Positions 41,595 through 52,958 are shown, counted from the first letter of the stretch. The stretch: DNA of 64,000 nucleotides from Chamaea fasciata (GCA_029207755.1 JARCOQ010000004.1:42340305-42404304); one strand, 5' to 3'. Numbers and translations: made by a program. The notes: generated by a model not told the origin, from the sequence alone.

Positions 41595-41975
41595 GTCCAA
41601 CCATGAAGATGAAGGGGTTGGAGTATCTCTCCTATCTCTCTCCTGGAGTGCAGAAAGCTCAGGGGATCTCACCAATGCATGTACATATTCCAAAGCACAG
41701 TGCAAAGGGAGCCAGGTTCCTTTCAGTAGTGCCCAGAGTCAGGACTGGAGGCAGCAGGCCCATGCTGAGATACAGGAGGCGTATCTGTGTTTTTGTGAGG
41801 GCAACTGAGCACTGGCACAGGTAGCCCAGGGTGGTGGGGGGGGGTCTCCATCCTTGGAGATATGAAAAACCTGATGGGCCACAGTCCTGGGCAACTGGCT
41901 GTAGATGTCCCTGACTGAGCAGGGGGTTACATCTGATGATCTCCATCATATCTGTTCCATGATACTGTGGAGATT
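41595..41975 (+). mobile_element. CR1 LINE 3' fragment
   Basis: Contains GTGCCCAGAGTCAGGACT, GAGCACTGGCACAGGTAGCC and the tail TCTGATGATCTCCATCATAT, TTCCATGATACTG, in CR1 order. Confidence 0.85.
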
Positions 41976-42643
41976 TCCTGCCTTTACTGAGAGTTTGAAC
42001 TTCTGTCATTTACAGCTTACCACCCTTTCTGATAATAAATTACATGATAATGTGATTTCCAAATGTATCTTATGTTCTGTGTGATTCATCCACAAGAAGG
42101 AATACGGGAATTACTGCCATATGCACTCTGTCTTTAATCTTACCAAAATAAACTGAAGGCACTGAGGGTGAAGCAAATTTCTCAGTTTCCTAAAATAGAA
42201 CAAACAGCGCCATGTTATCCTCTTCTTCTTCATGCAGAAATAACTGAAGAATTCTCTGTTAGTAATTAATATGGTAAAAATGTAAGAGAAATAAGACAAA
42301 ACCTATACAAATGTGAAGGCAGTTTAGGAAAGATTTTGAATTATATAGTTAAAGCCCAAATCTTACATGTTGTGTTAACTCCAAGAACAACATTGTGGTC
42401 TATCAGCTGTGATCTATTTTCCATTAATAGAACTTTCAATAGCTTTACCAAAGGCTGTATTCATCAAATTTAAGCACTGAGGCAAAGGAAATATGCTCAC
42501 TTCTGGACCACTTTCCTCCGAATGCTTAGCTGTTCACGTGACACGTATTCCACTGGCTTCAAAGAATATATTTTCATGTGTGAAGTCTAAAGCCATTCTT
42601 AACCCATGTAGGATCAAGACCTACACTATTTTCTCTGACTTGG

Positions 42644-43165
42644 TGTGCTGGGTTGAAATATATTCTATCACCATCTTCATGAACTGTTGAAACCAGGTGA
42701 GGCAGTGCTCCCTGCCTCCTCCACTCTGGCTTATCTTCTGTTAATGGGCCCATCAGCACCTTTGCCACACGACTCACAGATAACCCCCTCCTGGGCTACC
42801 TCCTGTTAATGGGCCCATCAGGCCTTATCACGTGACTCACAATCCCATTGTGAGATGCTCTGCCCAGAGGGAGGAACCAAGCATTCCAGCCTGGATATAA
42901 GCTGAGACTCTGAACACCAGAGGGGCGCTTACCCACTGGATTCCCAGAGGACCCGAGCTACCAGACCTTTCTACAGGATCACTGCTTCAGGAAGACCACC
43001 TCATCTGGACTGCTTCCATCAGTCCGCTCAGGTTGTCTTTTGACTCTGTCAGTGGTCTTTTGTATTATTACATCTACTTTATTTTACTTTCTTTCCTTTT
43101 TTTTTCCTATTAAATTGTATCTCTGACTTGGAGCCTCTCATTTGGTTTCCTTTCAAACTACTACA
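42644..43165 (+). repeat. Element A 5' LTR
   Basis: 522 bp, TGTG...CTACA. TATA-like TATAA at 42896-42900 and a poly(A)-type ATTAAA near 43109. It is followed by four T and the primer-binding site. Confidence 0.95.
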
Positions 43166-43169
43166 TTTT

Positions 43170-43187
43170 TGGCGCCCAACGTGGGGC
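43170..43187 (+). other. Element A primer-binding site, tRNA-Lys type
   Basis: An 18-nt match, without mismatch, to the well-known lysine-1,2 tRNA primer-binding sequence (TGGCGCCC...GGGGC). Its intactness shows a lysine tRNA primed reverse transcription. Confidence 0.92.
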
Positions 43188-43246
43188 ACAAGGCACTGAG
43201 AAAAGTCAGAATTACAATTTTGTATTGAAGAAGACACCTGTTCGCT

Positions 43247-43546
43247 ATGATGCTCAACATGCTTACATGTGTCTTATATCTATCTCTCTATATTTTTCCA
43301 CAACTGGGATACTATCTGCCAGTCTTAATGCTCCTGTGTAGACCAGGGTATGGTACTAAAATTGCTTTAGTGGTCTATTATGTCCATTGCTTGATGAACT
43401 CCGAGGCAATGAACATTATTCAGAATATACACCCAGTTTTGTTTTCTTGTTCTGGTCTAGGATGCTACATCTGGAGCCTCAACAATCTCACCCAGCCCCT
43501 GTGGGGAGGGGTGAAGAATGATTTTTTTCCAGATTTTCAGGCATGA
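43247..43546 (+). CDS. Element A hydrophobic pre-gag reading frame (99 aa)
   Basis: An ATG-initiated intact 99-codon frame between the primer-binding site and gag. Residues about 5-30 (rich in L, V, Y, F) and about 38-70 look membrane-spanning; a third hydrophobic stretch with several Cys lies near 64-77. No family recognised. Element B has a longer, also strongly hydrophobic frame in the same place, so this is probably a real part of the lineage rather than chance. It might be a membrane leader of Gag, comparable in position to glyco-Gag of gammaretroviruses, or a separate small protein. Function unknown. Confidence 0.5.
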   Translation: MMLNMLTCVLYLSLYIFPQLGYYLPVLMLLCRPGYGTKIALVVYYVHCLMNSEAMNIIQNIHPVLFSCSGLGCYIWSLNNLTQPLWGGVKNDFFPDFQA

Positions 43547-43646
43547 CACAGTAGTTTTTGAAAATATGGAATACCCTCTGGATGCCAAGGACAGCATGAT
43601 GTTGTTGTTAGTCTTGCACCATGCTTAGAATCAAAACACCACCTAG

Positions 43647-45023
43647 TGTATACATCATGTTCTAAAAGAAGAGGAAGAGGGAAAAAGAAGCAGAGCAACA
43701 GTATCATTGTCTACACAGAGTGTCACAGAGGCGAAAGGAACCAAAGGCAAGGCAACAGTGTCCTCATCTACACAAACCATCGCAGAGGAGAAAGAAGCCA
43801 AAAGTGAGGCAACAGTGTCCACATCCATGCAGACTGTCACAGAGGAGAAAGGGACTAAGGGTGCCATCAGCATCTCCACACAAACCATCACCGAACCGGA
43901 ACCGCCTAAACCAGTAGCAGTTGCCCCCGTTCAGAAGAAGAAATCAAGGACCAAATCAGTCCGCATAGTGACTGATGAGGGTGCAGCAGGACCTTCACAA
44001 TCAGCAGAAGAGACAGAGCCAGAAATCATCACTCGCTCTCTATCTCTGGGTGAGCTGCGTGACCTGCGAAGGGAATTCACCTGCCAGACCAACGAGTCCA
44101 TCCTGACCTGGCTGCTCCACATCTGGGATGCTGCAGCCAATGACACCATTCTGGATGGAAGTGAGGCCAGGCAACTGGGATCGTTGTCCCGGGATGTGGT
44201 CATTGACCAGGGGATTGGGAAAAGCCAAGAACCTCTCAGCCTCTGGCAGCGACTGCTAACAAGTGTGAAGGATAGATACCTGTGTAAAGAAGACCTCCAA
44301 GTGCACCAAGGAAAATGGAACACAATAGAACAAGGTATCCAATGACTGAGGGAATTGGCTGTGTTGGAGATAATTTTTTCAGAAGATGAGAGATTTCCTA
44401 AAAACCCAGATGGTGTCCAGTGCACATCACGGATGTGGTTGAGATTTGCACGGCTTGGACCCAAGATGTACTCACGTTACCTGGCAACACTGCAATGGAG
44501 GGAAGGTGAGTACAGGGTAGGTGTCTTGGCTAATAAACTAAGAATTTACGAGGACACTGTCACTGCTCCAGTTCGTACCCATGTCTCGTCTGTGGAAACA
44601 AGACTGGCTGAGCAAGTCCGGAGCTTGATCGAAGAAGGCCATCAGAAACTGAAAAAAGAACTTAAGGAAGAAATTTACCATATCCAGCCAGAGCCAATGA
44701 GAGTCTCTGCCATTAGGAGCAGGCGCTTCCCAGCCAGGGAGAGAGGATACACACCACGAGGCAACCTCTGGTCTTTTCTTCGGGAGCATGGAGAAGACAT
44801 GAGGAAGTGGGATGGAAAACCCACCTCCTCCTTAGCAGCCCAGGTACATGAACTGAAAAGAGAAACACCTACCACAAAGAGCCCATCTAGGATCAATGTT
44901 GCTCTGGTCTCTCGTGCACAGAACTCCAGACAGTACAGGAATGATGATATGACTGATCCTCTTGAAGGAACCTCAGAAACATATTTACAAGAAGAGAGCA
45001 ATGTGTGCCATAACCAGGAATAG
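43647..45023 (+). pseudogene. gag: Element A gag (one internal stop)
   Basis: A single frame runs from about 43647 to the TAG at 45021-45023, broken by a TGA at 44343-44345; the codon of element B at that place is not a stop. No ATG is evident near the left end, so the true start is uncertain. The N-terminal part is a 19-residue tandem repeat (43698-43893), followed by a basic Lys/Arg stretch, a central region with L-G-E-L-R-D-L-R-R, and a heptad-like Leu/Glu/Lys segment about 44580-44690 that looks like a coiled coil. An Arg-rich segment (R-S-R-R-F, R-E-R-G-Y) comes near the C-terminus. I see no Cys-His zinc knuckle, consistent with ERV-L/foamy-type Gag. The same order is visible in element B on the minus strand at 60378-59020. 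Confidence 0.8.
43698..43893 (+). repeat. 57-bp tandem repeat in element A gag
   Basis: Three successive in-frame units of 57, 57 and 51 bp starting at 43698, 43755 and 43812, then a partial fourth from 43863. Each unit codes a T-V-S-x-S-[TM]-Q-[ST]-[VI]-x-E core followed by a Lys/Gly/Glu spacer. Confidence 0.92.
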
Positions 45024-46256
45024 GGGGGCCCTGCCTCTAGCCAGGTAGAGGAAAGGGACAATCGGATCTACTGGACTGTGTGGATCCGATGGCCTGGAAC
45101 ATCTGACCCACAAAGATATACGTCTCTGGTTGATACCAGTGCTCAGTGTACTCTGATGCCGTCAAGGTATGTGGGAGCGGAGCCCATTTCCATTTCTAGG
45201 GTGACAGGAGGATCCCAGGAGCTGACTGTACTGGAAGCTGAAGGAAGTCTAACTGGGAACAAATGGCAGAAACACCCCATTGTGACTGGTCCAGAGGCCC
45301 CATGCATTTTGGGCATAGACTATCTCAGAAACGGGTATTTCAAAGACCCAAAAGGATACCGCTGGGTTTTTGGCATAGCTGCTCTAGAGACAGAAGGCAT
45401 CAGACTACTGAGTACCTTGCCTGGACTCTCAGACGACCCCTCTGCTGTGGGACTACTGAAAGTTGAAGAACAACAGGAGCCGATCGCCCGAGCAACAGTG
45501 CACCGTCGGCAATATCGCACCGACAGAGACTCTGTGGTCCCCATCCATAAGATGATTCGTGAGCTGGAGAGCCAAGGGGTGGTAAGCAAGGCTCGTTCAC
45601 CCTTTAATAGCCCTATATGGCCCGTGCGTAAGTCCAGTGGAGAATGGAGACTGACAGTGGATTACCGTGGCCTGAATGAAGTCACACCACCACTGAGTGC
45701 TGCCATACCAGACATGTTGGAGCTTCAGTATGGGCTGGAATCCAAGGCAGCAAAATGGTATGCGACCATTGATATTGCAAATGCCACCTTCTCCATTCCT
45801 CTGGCAGCGGAATGCAGGCCTCAGTTTGCCTTCACCTGGAGGGGCGTGCAGTACACCTGGAACCGACTGCCCCAGGGGTGGAAGCCCAGTCCCACCATTT
45901 GCCATGGACTGATCCAGGCTGCACTGGAAAAGGGTGAGGCTCCAGAACACCTGCAATACATTGACGACATTATGTTGTGGAGAAACACAGCAACAGAAGT
46001 CTTTGAGAAGGGAGAGAAGATCGTTCAGATTCTCCTGAAGGCCGGCTTCGCCATCAAGAGGAGCAAAGTCAAGGGACCTGCTCAAGAGATCCAGTTTCTG
46101 GGAGTGAAGTGGCAAGATGGACGGCGTCAGATTCCCACCGAAGTCATCAATAAGATCACTGCAATGTCTCCACCGACCAACAAGAAGGAAACACAAGCTT
46201 TCCTAGGTGCCATAGGCTTCTGGAGGATGCACATTCCCGAGTTAGCCAAATCGTGA
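45024..46256 (+). pseudogene. pol: Element A protease and reverse transcriptase (pro-pol, 5' part)
   Basis: Open without a stop from the codon after the gag amber to a TGA at 46254-46256, in the same frame as gag. Protease: active-site Asp at 45132-45134 in L-V-D-T-S-A, where the usual Gly of D-T-G is Ser, likely inactivating. RT: fingers and palm with S-P-I-W-P-V-R-K, D-Y-R-G-L-N, L-P-Q-G-W, S-P-T-I-C-H and the catalytic Y-I-D-D at 45957-45968, then F-L-G in the thumb border. The frame is lost at about 46250 by a small indel; pol continues in another frame. The gene makes the enzymes for copying RNA to DNA; the copy is dead. Confidence 0.92.
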
Positions 46257-48216
46257 GCCCTATCTACCTGGTTACCCGCAAGAAGAATGATTTCCACTGG
46301 GGCCCAGAACAGCAGCAAGCTTTCCCCCAGATCAAGCAGGAAATCGCTCATGCGGTAGCCCTTGGCGCAGTCAGGACGGGATCAGAGGTGAAGAATGTGC
46401 TTTACTCTGCAGCCGGGAGCCATGGTCTGTCATGGAGCCTTTGGCAGAAGGTGCCGGGTGAGACTCAGGGACGACCACTGGGATTCTGGAGCCGAAGCTA
46501 TAGAGGATCCGAAGCCAACTACACTCCCACAGAGAAGGAAATCTTAGCCGCCTATGAAGGAGTCCAAGCTGCCTCAGAGGTGATTGGTACTGAAGCACAG
46601 CTGCTTCTGGCACCCCGACTACCAGTGCTTGGGTGGATGTTCAAGGGAAAAGTTCCTACCACACATCATGCCACTGGCACCATGTGGAGCAAATGGATCG
46701 CCCTGATCATGCAGCGTGCCCATATTGTAAACCCAAATCGCCCTGGGATTCTGGAAATTATAAAAACTGGCCTGAAGGTGAGACCTTTGGATTATCCTCT
46801 GAAGAAGAGGAGGAGCAAGTGACACGGGCCGAGGAAGCCCCACCATACAACAAGCTACCGGAGAGTGAGAGACGATATGCCCTTTTCACCGACGGTTCCT
46901 GCCGAATTGTAGGTACTAACCGGAAATGGAAAGCTGCTGTATGGAGCCCCACACGACGAGTTGCACAAGCTACTGAGGGAGAAGGTGGATCGAGTCAGGT
47001 CGCAGAGCTTAAAGCTGTCCAGCTGGCTTTGGATATTGCTGAACGAGAGAAGTGGCCGAGGCTCTATCTCTACACTGACTCGTGGATGCTAGCTAATGCT
47101 CTGTGGGGATAGCTGGACCGCTGGAGAAAGGCGAACTGGCAGCGCAGAGAGAAACCCATCTGGGCTGCTGAGATCTGGCAGGACATCGCCACCCAAGTAG
47201 AAAGGCTGACCGTGAAAGTTCAACACGTGGATGCGCATGTACCCAAGAGTCGGGCTAATGAAGAACATCATAACAACGAGCAGGTGGATCGAGCTGCCAA
47301 GGTGAAAGTATCACAGGTTTATCTAGACTGGCAGCACAAAGGAGAATTATTCCTAGCTCGTTGGGCTCATGATGCCTCTGGTCATCAAGGGAGAGATGCA
47401 ACATATCGATGGGCTCGTGACCGAGGGGTGGACATTACTATGGACAGCATCTCCCAGGCTATCCATGACTGCGAGACCTGTGCTGCGATCAAACAGGCCA
47501 AGCGAGTGAAGCCTCTGTGGTATGGTGGATGATGGTCAAAGTATAGGTATGGGGAAGCCTGGCAAATTGACTACATCACCCTTCCCCAAACCCGCCAAGG
47601 CAAGCGCTACGTGCTCACCATGGTGGAAGCAACCACTGGATGGCTGGAGACCTACCCTGTGCCTCATGCTACTGCCCAGATCACCATCTTGGGCCTGGAA
47701 AAGCAGGTCCTGTGGAGATGTGGCACCCCTGAGATAATTGAGTCAGACAACGGGACTCATTTCAAGAATGGCCTCATAAGCACTTGGGCCAGAGAACACG
47801 GAATCGAATAGATATACCATATCCCATATCATGCACCAGCTGCCGGGAAAGTGGAACGCTGCAATGGACAGCTTAAAACTACCCTTAAGGCACTTGGCGG
47901 AGGGACCTTCAAAAATTGGGAACTGAACTTAGCGAAGACCACCTGGATGGTCAATACCCAAGGGTCCATCAATCGAGCTGGCCCTGCCCAGTCTGAATCC
48001 TTGCACACAGTGGATGGAGGTAGGGTCCCTGTGGTACACATGAGAGGTATGTTAGGATAGACTGTTTGGATTAATCCCACCTCAGGCAAAGGCAAACCCA
48101 TCCGTGGGGTTGTCTTTGCTCAAGGACCTGGTTACACTTGGTGGGTGATGCAAAAGGATGGGGACACCCACTGTGTACCACAAGGAGACCTTATTTTAAG
48201 TGAGAACTGTGTGTAG
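46253..48216 (+). pseudogene. pol: Element A RT connection, RNase H and integrase (broken)
   Basis: The connection domain is in one frame to about 46780, then a second shift leads to the frame used to the end (TAG 48214-48216). In that last frame stops occur at 47110-47112, 47530-47532, 47809-47811 and 48058-48060. RNase H catalytic residues: Asp 46891 (F-T-D-G-S), Glu 47005, Asp 47077 (Y-T-D-S). Integrase zinc finger: His 47368, His 47383, Cys 47470, Cys 47479 (H-x4-H-x28-C-x2-C). Core triad: Asp 47569, Asp 47746, Glu 47854, the classic D-D-35-E spacing. The C-terminal domain follows. All catalytic residues are present, so the breaks look like later decay. Confidence 0.9.
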
Positions 48217-48313
48217 GTTTTCATTATATATATATGTGTGTGTGTGTGTGTGTAGTTTAAGGAAAGTATTGATTTGGGATGATGTAGATGGTAATAGAAT
48301 AAGGGGTGGATAA
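48217..48313 (+). other. Element A 3' leader with TA/TG repeat and purine tract
   Basis: A short (TA)n(TG)n microsatellite at about 48224-48252 and a purine-rich AATAAGGGGTGGATAA directly before the 3' LTR, the probable polypurine tract. No env coding sequence. Confidence 0.75.
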
Positions 48314-48835
48314 TGTCCTGGGTTGAAGTATATTCTATCACCATCTTCATGAACTGTTGAAACCAGGTGAGGCAGTGCTCCCTGCCTCCTCCACTCTGGC
48401 TTATCTTCTGTTAATGGGCCCATCAGCACCTTTGCTACACAGCTCACAGATAACCCCCTCCTGGACTACCTCCTGTTAATGGGCCCATCAGGCCTTATCA
48501 CATGACTCACCATCCCATTGTGGGATGCTCCGCCCAGAGGGAGGAACCAAGCATTCCAGCCTGGATATAAGCTGAGACTCTGAACACCAGAGGGGCGCTT
48601 ACCCACTGGATTCCCAGAGGACCAGAGCTACCAGACCTTTCTACAGGATCACTGCTTCAGGAAGACCACCTCATCTGGACTGCTTCCATCACTCCGCTCA
48701 GGTTGTCTTCTGACTCTGTCAGTGGTCTTTTGTATTATTACATCTATTTTATTTTACTTTCTTTCCTTTTTTTTTCCTATTAAATTGTATCTCTGACTTG
48801 GAGCCTCTCATTTGTTTTGCTTTCAAACCACTACA
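48314..48835 (+). repeat. Element A 3' LTR
   Basis: 522 bp, TGTCCTGGG...CTACA, the same length as the 5' LTR. Confidence 0.95.
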
Positions 48836-48840
48836 CTTGG

Positions 48841-51800
48841 TGTCTTCATCTGGAGGATAGCCATCTGCAGTTAGTGATACTGATAAGAGGATTCGTAGAC
48901 AAAAATTTTGATGGAGATGCTAATTGACACTATTTCTTTTTTACTAATTACTACCATTTATTCATAGCCGAATTAAAAGCCCACACACACACAAACAGAA
49001 AAAAAAAAAACAAAACCCATGCACACTCACACAAGAAAAAGCAACACCAAAAGCAGCAACACCCCACCTCTCAACCAGTTAATAAAACCTGAGTAAAACC
49101 TAAATAAGGTTTGTGACATCTTAGCTTTCCATTAATTTTTAACTGAATGTAGTTTTCTGCCAGACCAAAGCAGCTTCCTTTTATACTACTGATTGCTTCA
49201 GGATGTTTCAGATTTTCTCTTAAATATATAATAGCTTAACCATCTTCACAGTGTCCTAAAGGGCATACCAATTCTGTACACTTATTTTTGGAAGACGTAC
49301 TCAAAAGTGCATGTTCAGGGCTGTAAGTTAAATGCTGTTGGAGGATTTCTTGTACACTTACAAGTTTGTCCTATATAAATGTGTACAGAGATGTTTTGAA
49401 ACAAGCCAGATCTGCTTATTATTTCAACTTAATTGCTGAATGGGCAAACTGCCCTACTTTCTTGTAACTTTTTATTGCAGGGAAGCTGACTAATCTGGCT
49501 CTTCCTCCATCAACAGAACTTTGTGAACTGTTCACATCCCACTTTGAGAACAAAATTAAGATCATTGTGAGTTACTTGCCTCCTAACAAAACTGCCAACA
49601 CTAACAATTCTCTAATTCCAAGTCTTGAGCCTGTCAAAATTTTCAAGCTACAAATACTTTTGGCATTTTATGTTCCAGCACCTCAGGGCACTGTTATGTT
49701 TTGCCAAATCTTTGGTCTAAACAGTTACAGTTTTTCTTCATTCTCTAATCCCACTGGGTTCTCACATTGTTAATGTTTCTTTGATGATGGGGAATGTCTT
49801 AATAATGACACAACGTAAAACAATTATCAGTCCAGTTTTAAGAAAAAAATGTATCAATAGAAGATCTTGCCTTTGCTATTTAATATTCATTCTTTTTTTC
49901 TTGTGATTGTAGCACACTATAAATGTGGCAATATCTTTCAAAGAACATTTCTTAGTTTCATCTTAAGCTGGACACTCCTCTGCACTGGGAAACAGTATTC
50001 TGAAGAGTTAATTTTTGGTCTTTGTACCCTGACCGATGATGAATTTTTGCTGCTGCTGCTGCTTGACCTCTCAATTTACTTTGATGTTATTTTGATCATA
50101 ATAGAACATCAGGTCTCTTGGCAACTCAGATTGATTTTGTTCTAGTTTTCGTTGAGATCTCTTATGCACATAGTCTTTCTGCCTTTCTCTTTCTGTCCCT
50201 CTTTCTCATGCATGTATTCACAGGCACGCACACTCTGGAGCATGTTATACATACAGCACAAAACAGACAAGAAAAGGTGGTGTGATGGTTAATGACCAGC
50301 TCTCCTGGCCAAGGTGTGGGTTCGTTCACTGCCATTCTATTAATAGATTGTATACCTATCGTGTACACCATTTTTCACCAGAAGATATCAATGCTTTTTA
50401 CAAGTCAGTAATAACTAGTACCTCTGTAGAGACATTGTTGCAGACAGGAAGGTTTGCCTATTACGTTATTGGGGGAAAGTAGTTATCGTGGGTACAGAAA
50501 CCAGGGATACAGGATCATGAAGAAAGGAGGATCATCACAGAGGTCTCATGGTTTTTCAGCCATCCTGTCTCAACCTATTTATTTGACACAGTTTTGTGCA
50601 CACTATTCAGGATGTAAACAGGTTTAGGTCCTGTTTTTTTCATTCTCTTTGTCTCAGTGCAAATCTTGTGTGTCAGTTTGTTAGTTTCCGTGCCATTTTA
50701 TGTGGACAGCACTGTCAGCTGGGTATCCACCTGCCCAGATATAATTTAATTCTATACAGTCTGGCAGGTCTGCTTAGGTCTTCAGGTGTTCGAAGGTGTC
50801 CTTTCTTTTTGCAACACAGTGTCTATTAGCAGTGGTCTTTTTCTCAGCTTTTCTGGAGATGTAAAACAAAAACATATAAAGTGAAATCACCAGTCATTGG
50901 TTCCAGAAAGTACTTGCACATAGTTGCATTGATTAGATTCTGTATTCATACTCCAGGTATTCCTGCCTTATAAATCAAATGTCCTGTTTTGCCAGCTCTT
51001 CTCTTATAGACAACTAATAAGTATTATTCTCAGCCCTTTTTATTCAAGTTACACTTGGTATTTCTTGTGTGCAACAGACTCAACACATCGTATTTCTCAG
51101 AAAGGATACCAAAATACTGGTCAATTTCTCTCTATAGATCATATTATTTTAAATGCTTTATGTCCTCTTAATGTCAGCATCTATTCTCCAGATTCTTTTG
51201 AAAGTATCTGGGATATTTAGTAAGTGAGCTGACTTTCTTCAAGTAAAAAAGAAGCCTTAAATGGTTAGAAGAAGGAAAACTTAATTCCATTTTTCTTGGG
51301 TCATTGTTTCCATGATTTGGAAGACTGTATGAAATATTATGCATGTATTTAATAAAAAATATATTTTAGATGAGTCCAGTAGTAGAACACCCCAGGTTTC
51401 CAATATTGGTGATTTTTTATAACAGACTTTATGTAGGAAAATGTTAAAAATATGGATTTTAAGTGACTGTAACTGTACAGTACTGAAGGTTGTGTTTCAC
51501 TTTGTCTCTTTGATTTTCTACACTGCATTTGTTATTTTGAGAAATTCAAAGTTGGTTTAATGCAGCTATTCCAAAAAATACAACCTGGGTTCAAAAATCA
51601 AAGGTGTTTCTTTTTCTGATCACACCACATCACAGATAATGAAGATTAAAGAATCAGAGGTTAACTAATAAATATCTTATCTTATTATCTTACATAAACG
51701 GAAAACTGTCTACTAATTCTCCTACCACTGTGTTGATTCTACACAATTACAAGAAATTAAAAGTGGTGGAAAAATAAATTTTAATCACAGAAAAACAGAA

Positions 51801-52110
51801 GAAGGAAAAGCAGCTATGACTCAGTGAGGACCAGGAGTAAGGCTGTTGGAAGATATCATTTTTATGTAGTCACTTTCCTGACCACGGTCAAATTCTGGTT
51901 TTAAACAGATACAGTTGTACCAATCTTAGTGTAAAAGGCTTAGGGACAGTTTTCAGTAGTGCCAAGTTCCCATTAAATAAGCTGAAATTAAGTACACTTA
52001 ACAATAATGATTTTCTTTGAAATTGCAACTTCCACATGTCTATTCAAGCTAGGGGATGACTATTTATAACAAACTAGTCATCTATATATACTTTATATAT
52101 TTTTACATTT
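48841..52110. other. Intergenic, nothing recognised
   Basis: AT-rich. An A/CA-rich tract lies at 48980-49035. No supported gene. Confidence 0.4.
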
Positions 52111-52111
52111 C

Positions 52112-52127
52112 GTGTGTGTGTGTGTAG

Positions 52128-52164
<37 letters not shown>

Positions 52165-52243
52165 CATACATACATACATACATACATACATACATACATA
52201 CATAGATAGATACATACATACATACATAGACAGACAGACAGAT
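52112..52243. repeat. Compound microsatellite (GT)n(GATA)n(CATA)n(GACA)n
   Basis: A GT run, then GATA units, CATA units, a second GATA/CATA set and a few GACA units, all contiguous. Translations of it give Tyr/Ile repeats that are not genes. Confidence 0.95.
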
Positions 52244-52418
52244 CTTGCTATAAGTATAGACTTCGGTCCTTTGGCAAGTGAAAATATGTTCCAAGAGTCT
52301 ACTGAATACTAAGTCAGATGCAATAAATCCACTATCATATTCTGTTTTATGCAGAGTCTATTCCTTCTGACTGAACCCCTATTGATTTGCAATCTGCTTC
52401 TTAGGATACATAGGTAAC

Positions 52419-52958
52419 TGTCCTGGGTTGTAGTATAGGATGTGCACAAAGTATTCTATCACCATCTTCATGAACTGTTGAATCCAGGTGGGGCAATGTT
52501 TTCCCAGACCCCCTCCCTCTGGGCCATTTCCTTCTGTTAATGGCCCATCAAATGCCTTGCCCATGACTCATAGATAACTCCCTCCGGGAGTTGTCTCTGT
52601 TTAATGGGCCACCAGGGACACCCTGCATGACTCATCATCCCATTGTGAGATGCTCCGCCCAGGGGGAGGAACCAAGCATTCTCACCTTGATATAATTTGG
52701 GGTTTGGGACAGTACAAGCAGCCCTTACCCACTGGATTCCCAGAGGACCTGAGCTACCAGACCTTTCTATGGGATCACTGTTTCAGGAAGACCACCTCAT
52801 CTGGACTGCTTCCATCACCCTGCTCAGGTTGTATTCTGACTCTGTCAGTGGTCTTTTGTATTATTGCATTTGTTTTATTTTACTTTCTTTCCTTTCTTCC
52901 TATTAAATTGTATCTCTGACTTGGAGCCTCTCATTTGTTTGGCTTTCAAACCACTACA
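52419..52958 (+). mobile_element. Solo LTR of the element A family
   Basis: 540 bp, TGTCCTGGG...CTACA. Clearly homologous to the element A LTRs along its length, but with an extra block near its start (after TTGTAGTATA) and many substitutions, so an older copy or subfamily. The 5-bp flanks (GTAAC, GTAGT) agree only partly, so the target duplication is decayed or absent. No internal sequence remains, as expected after LTR-LTR recombination. Confidence 0.9.

Larger units (their letters stand above)
42639..48840 (+). mobile_element. Element A: near-complete ERV-L-like provirus with 5-bp TSD
   Basis: Two 522-bp LTRs (42644-43165, 48314-48835) flank about 5.1 kb of internal sequence, all inside a perfect 5-bp target duplication CTTGG (42639-42643, 48836-48840). 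By hand the LTRs differ at about 17 sites (roughly 3%), which suggests an insertion several million years old. Order: LTR, primer-binding site, hydrophobic pre-gag frame, gag, amber, protease, RT, RNase H, integrase, short purine tract, LTR. There is no env and no dUTPase; only 97 bp separate the end of integrase from the 3' LTR. The 5-bp duplication, lack of env and the RT/integrase character fit class III (ERV-L, spumavirus-related) elements, while the lysine primer-binding site is unlike the leucine primer of mammalian ERV-L. The reading frames are broken by stops and shifts, so this copy is inactive. Confidence 0.93.

Noticed and set aside
43655..43891. Minus-strand frame across the gag tandem repeats
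   Set aside because: Shadow of the 57-bp repeat, which is open on both strands because its period is a multiple of three.
52103..52294. Tyr/Val/Ile-repeat peptide on the minus strand
   Set aside because: Translation of the compound microsatellite.
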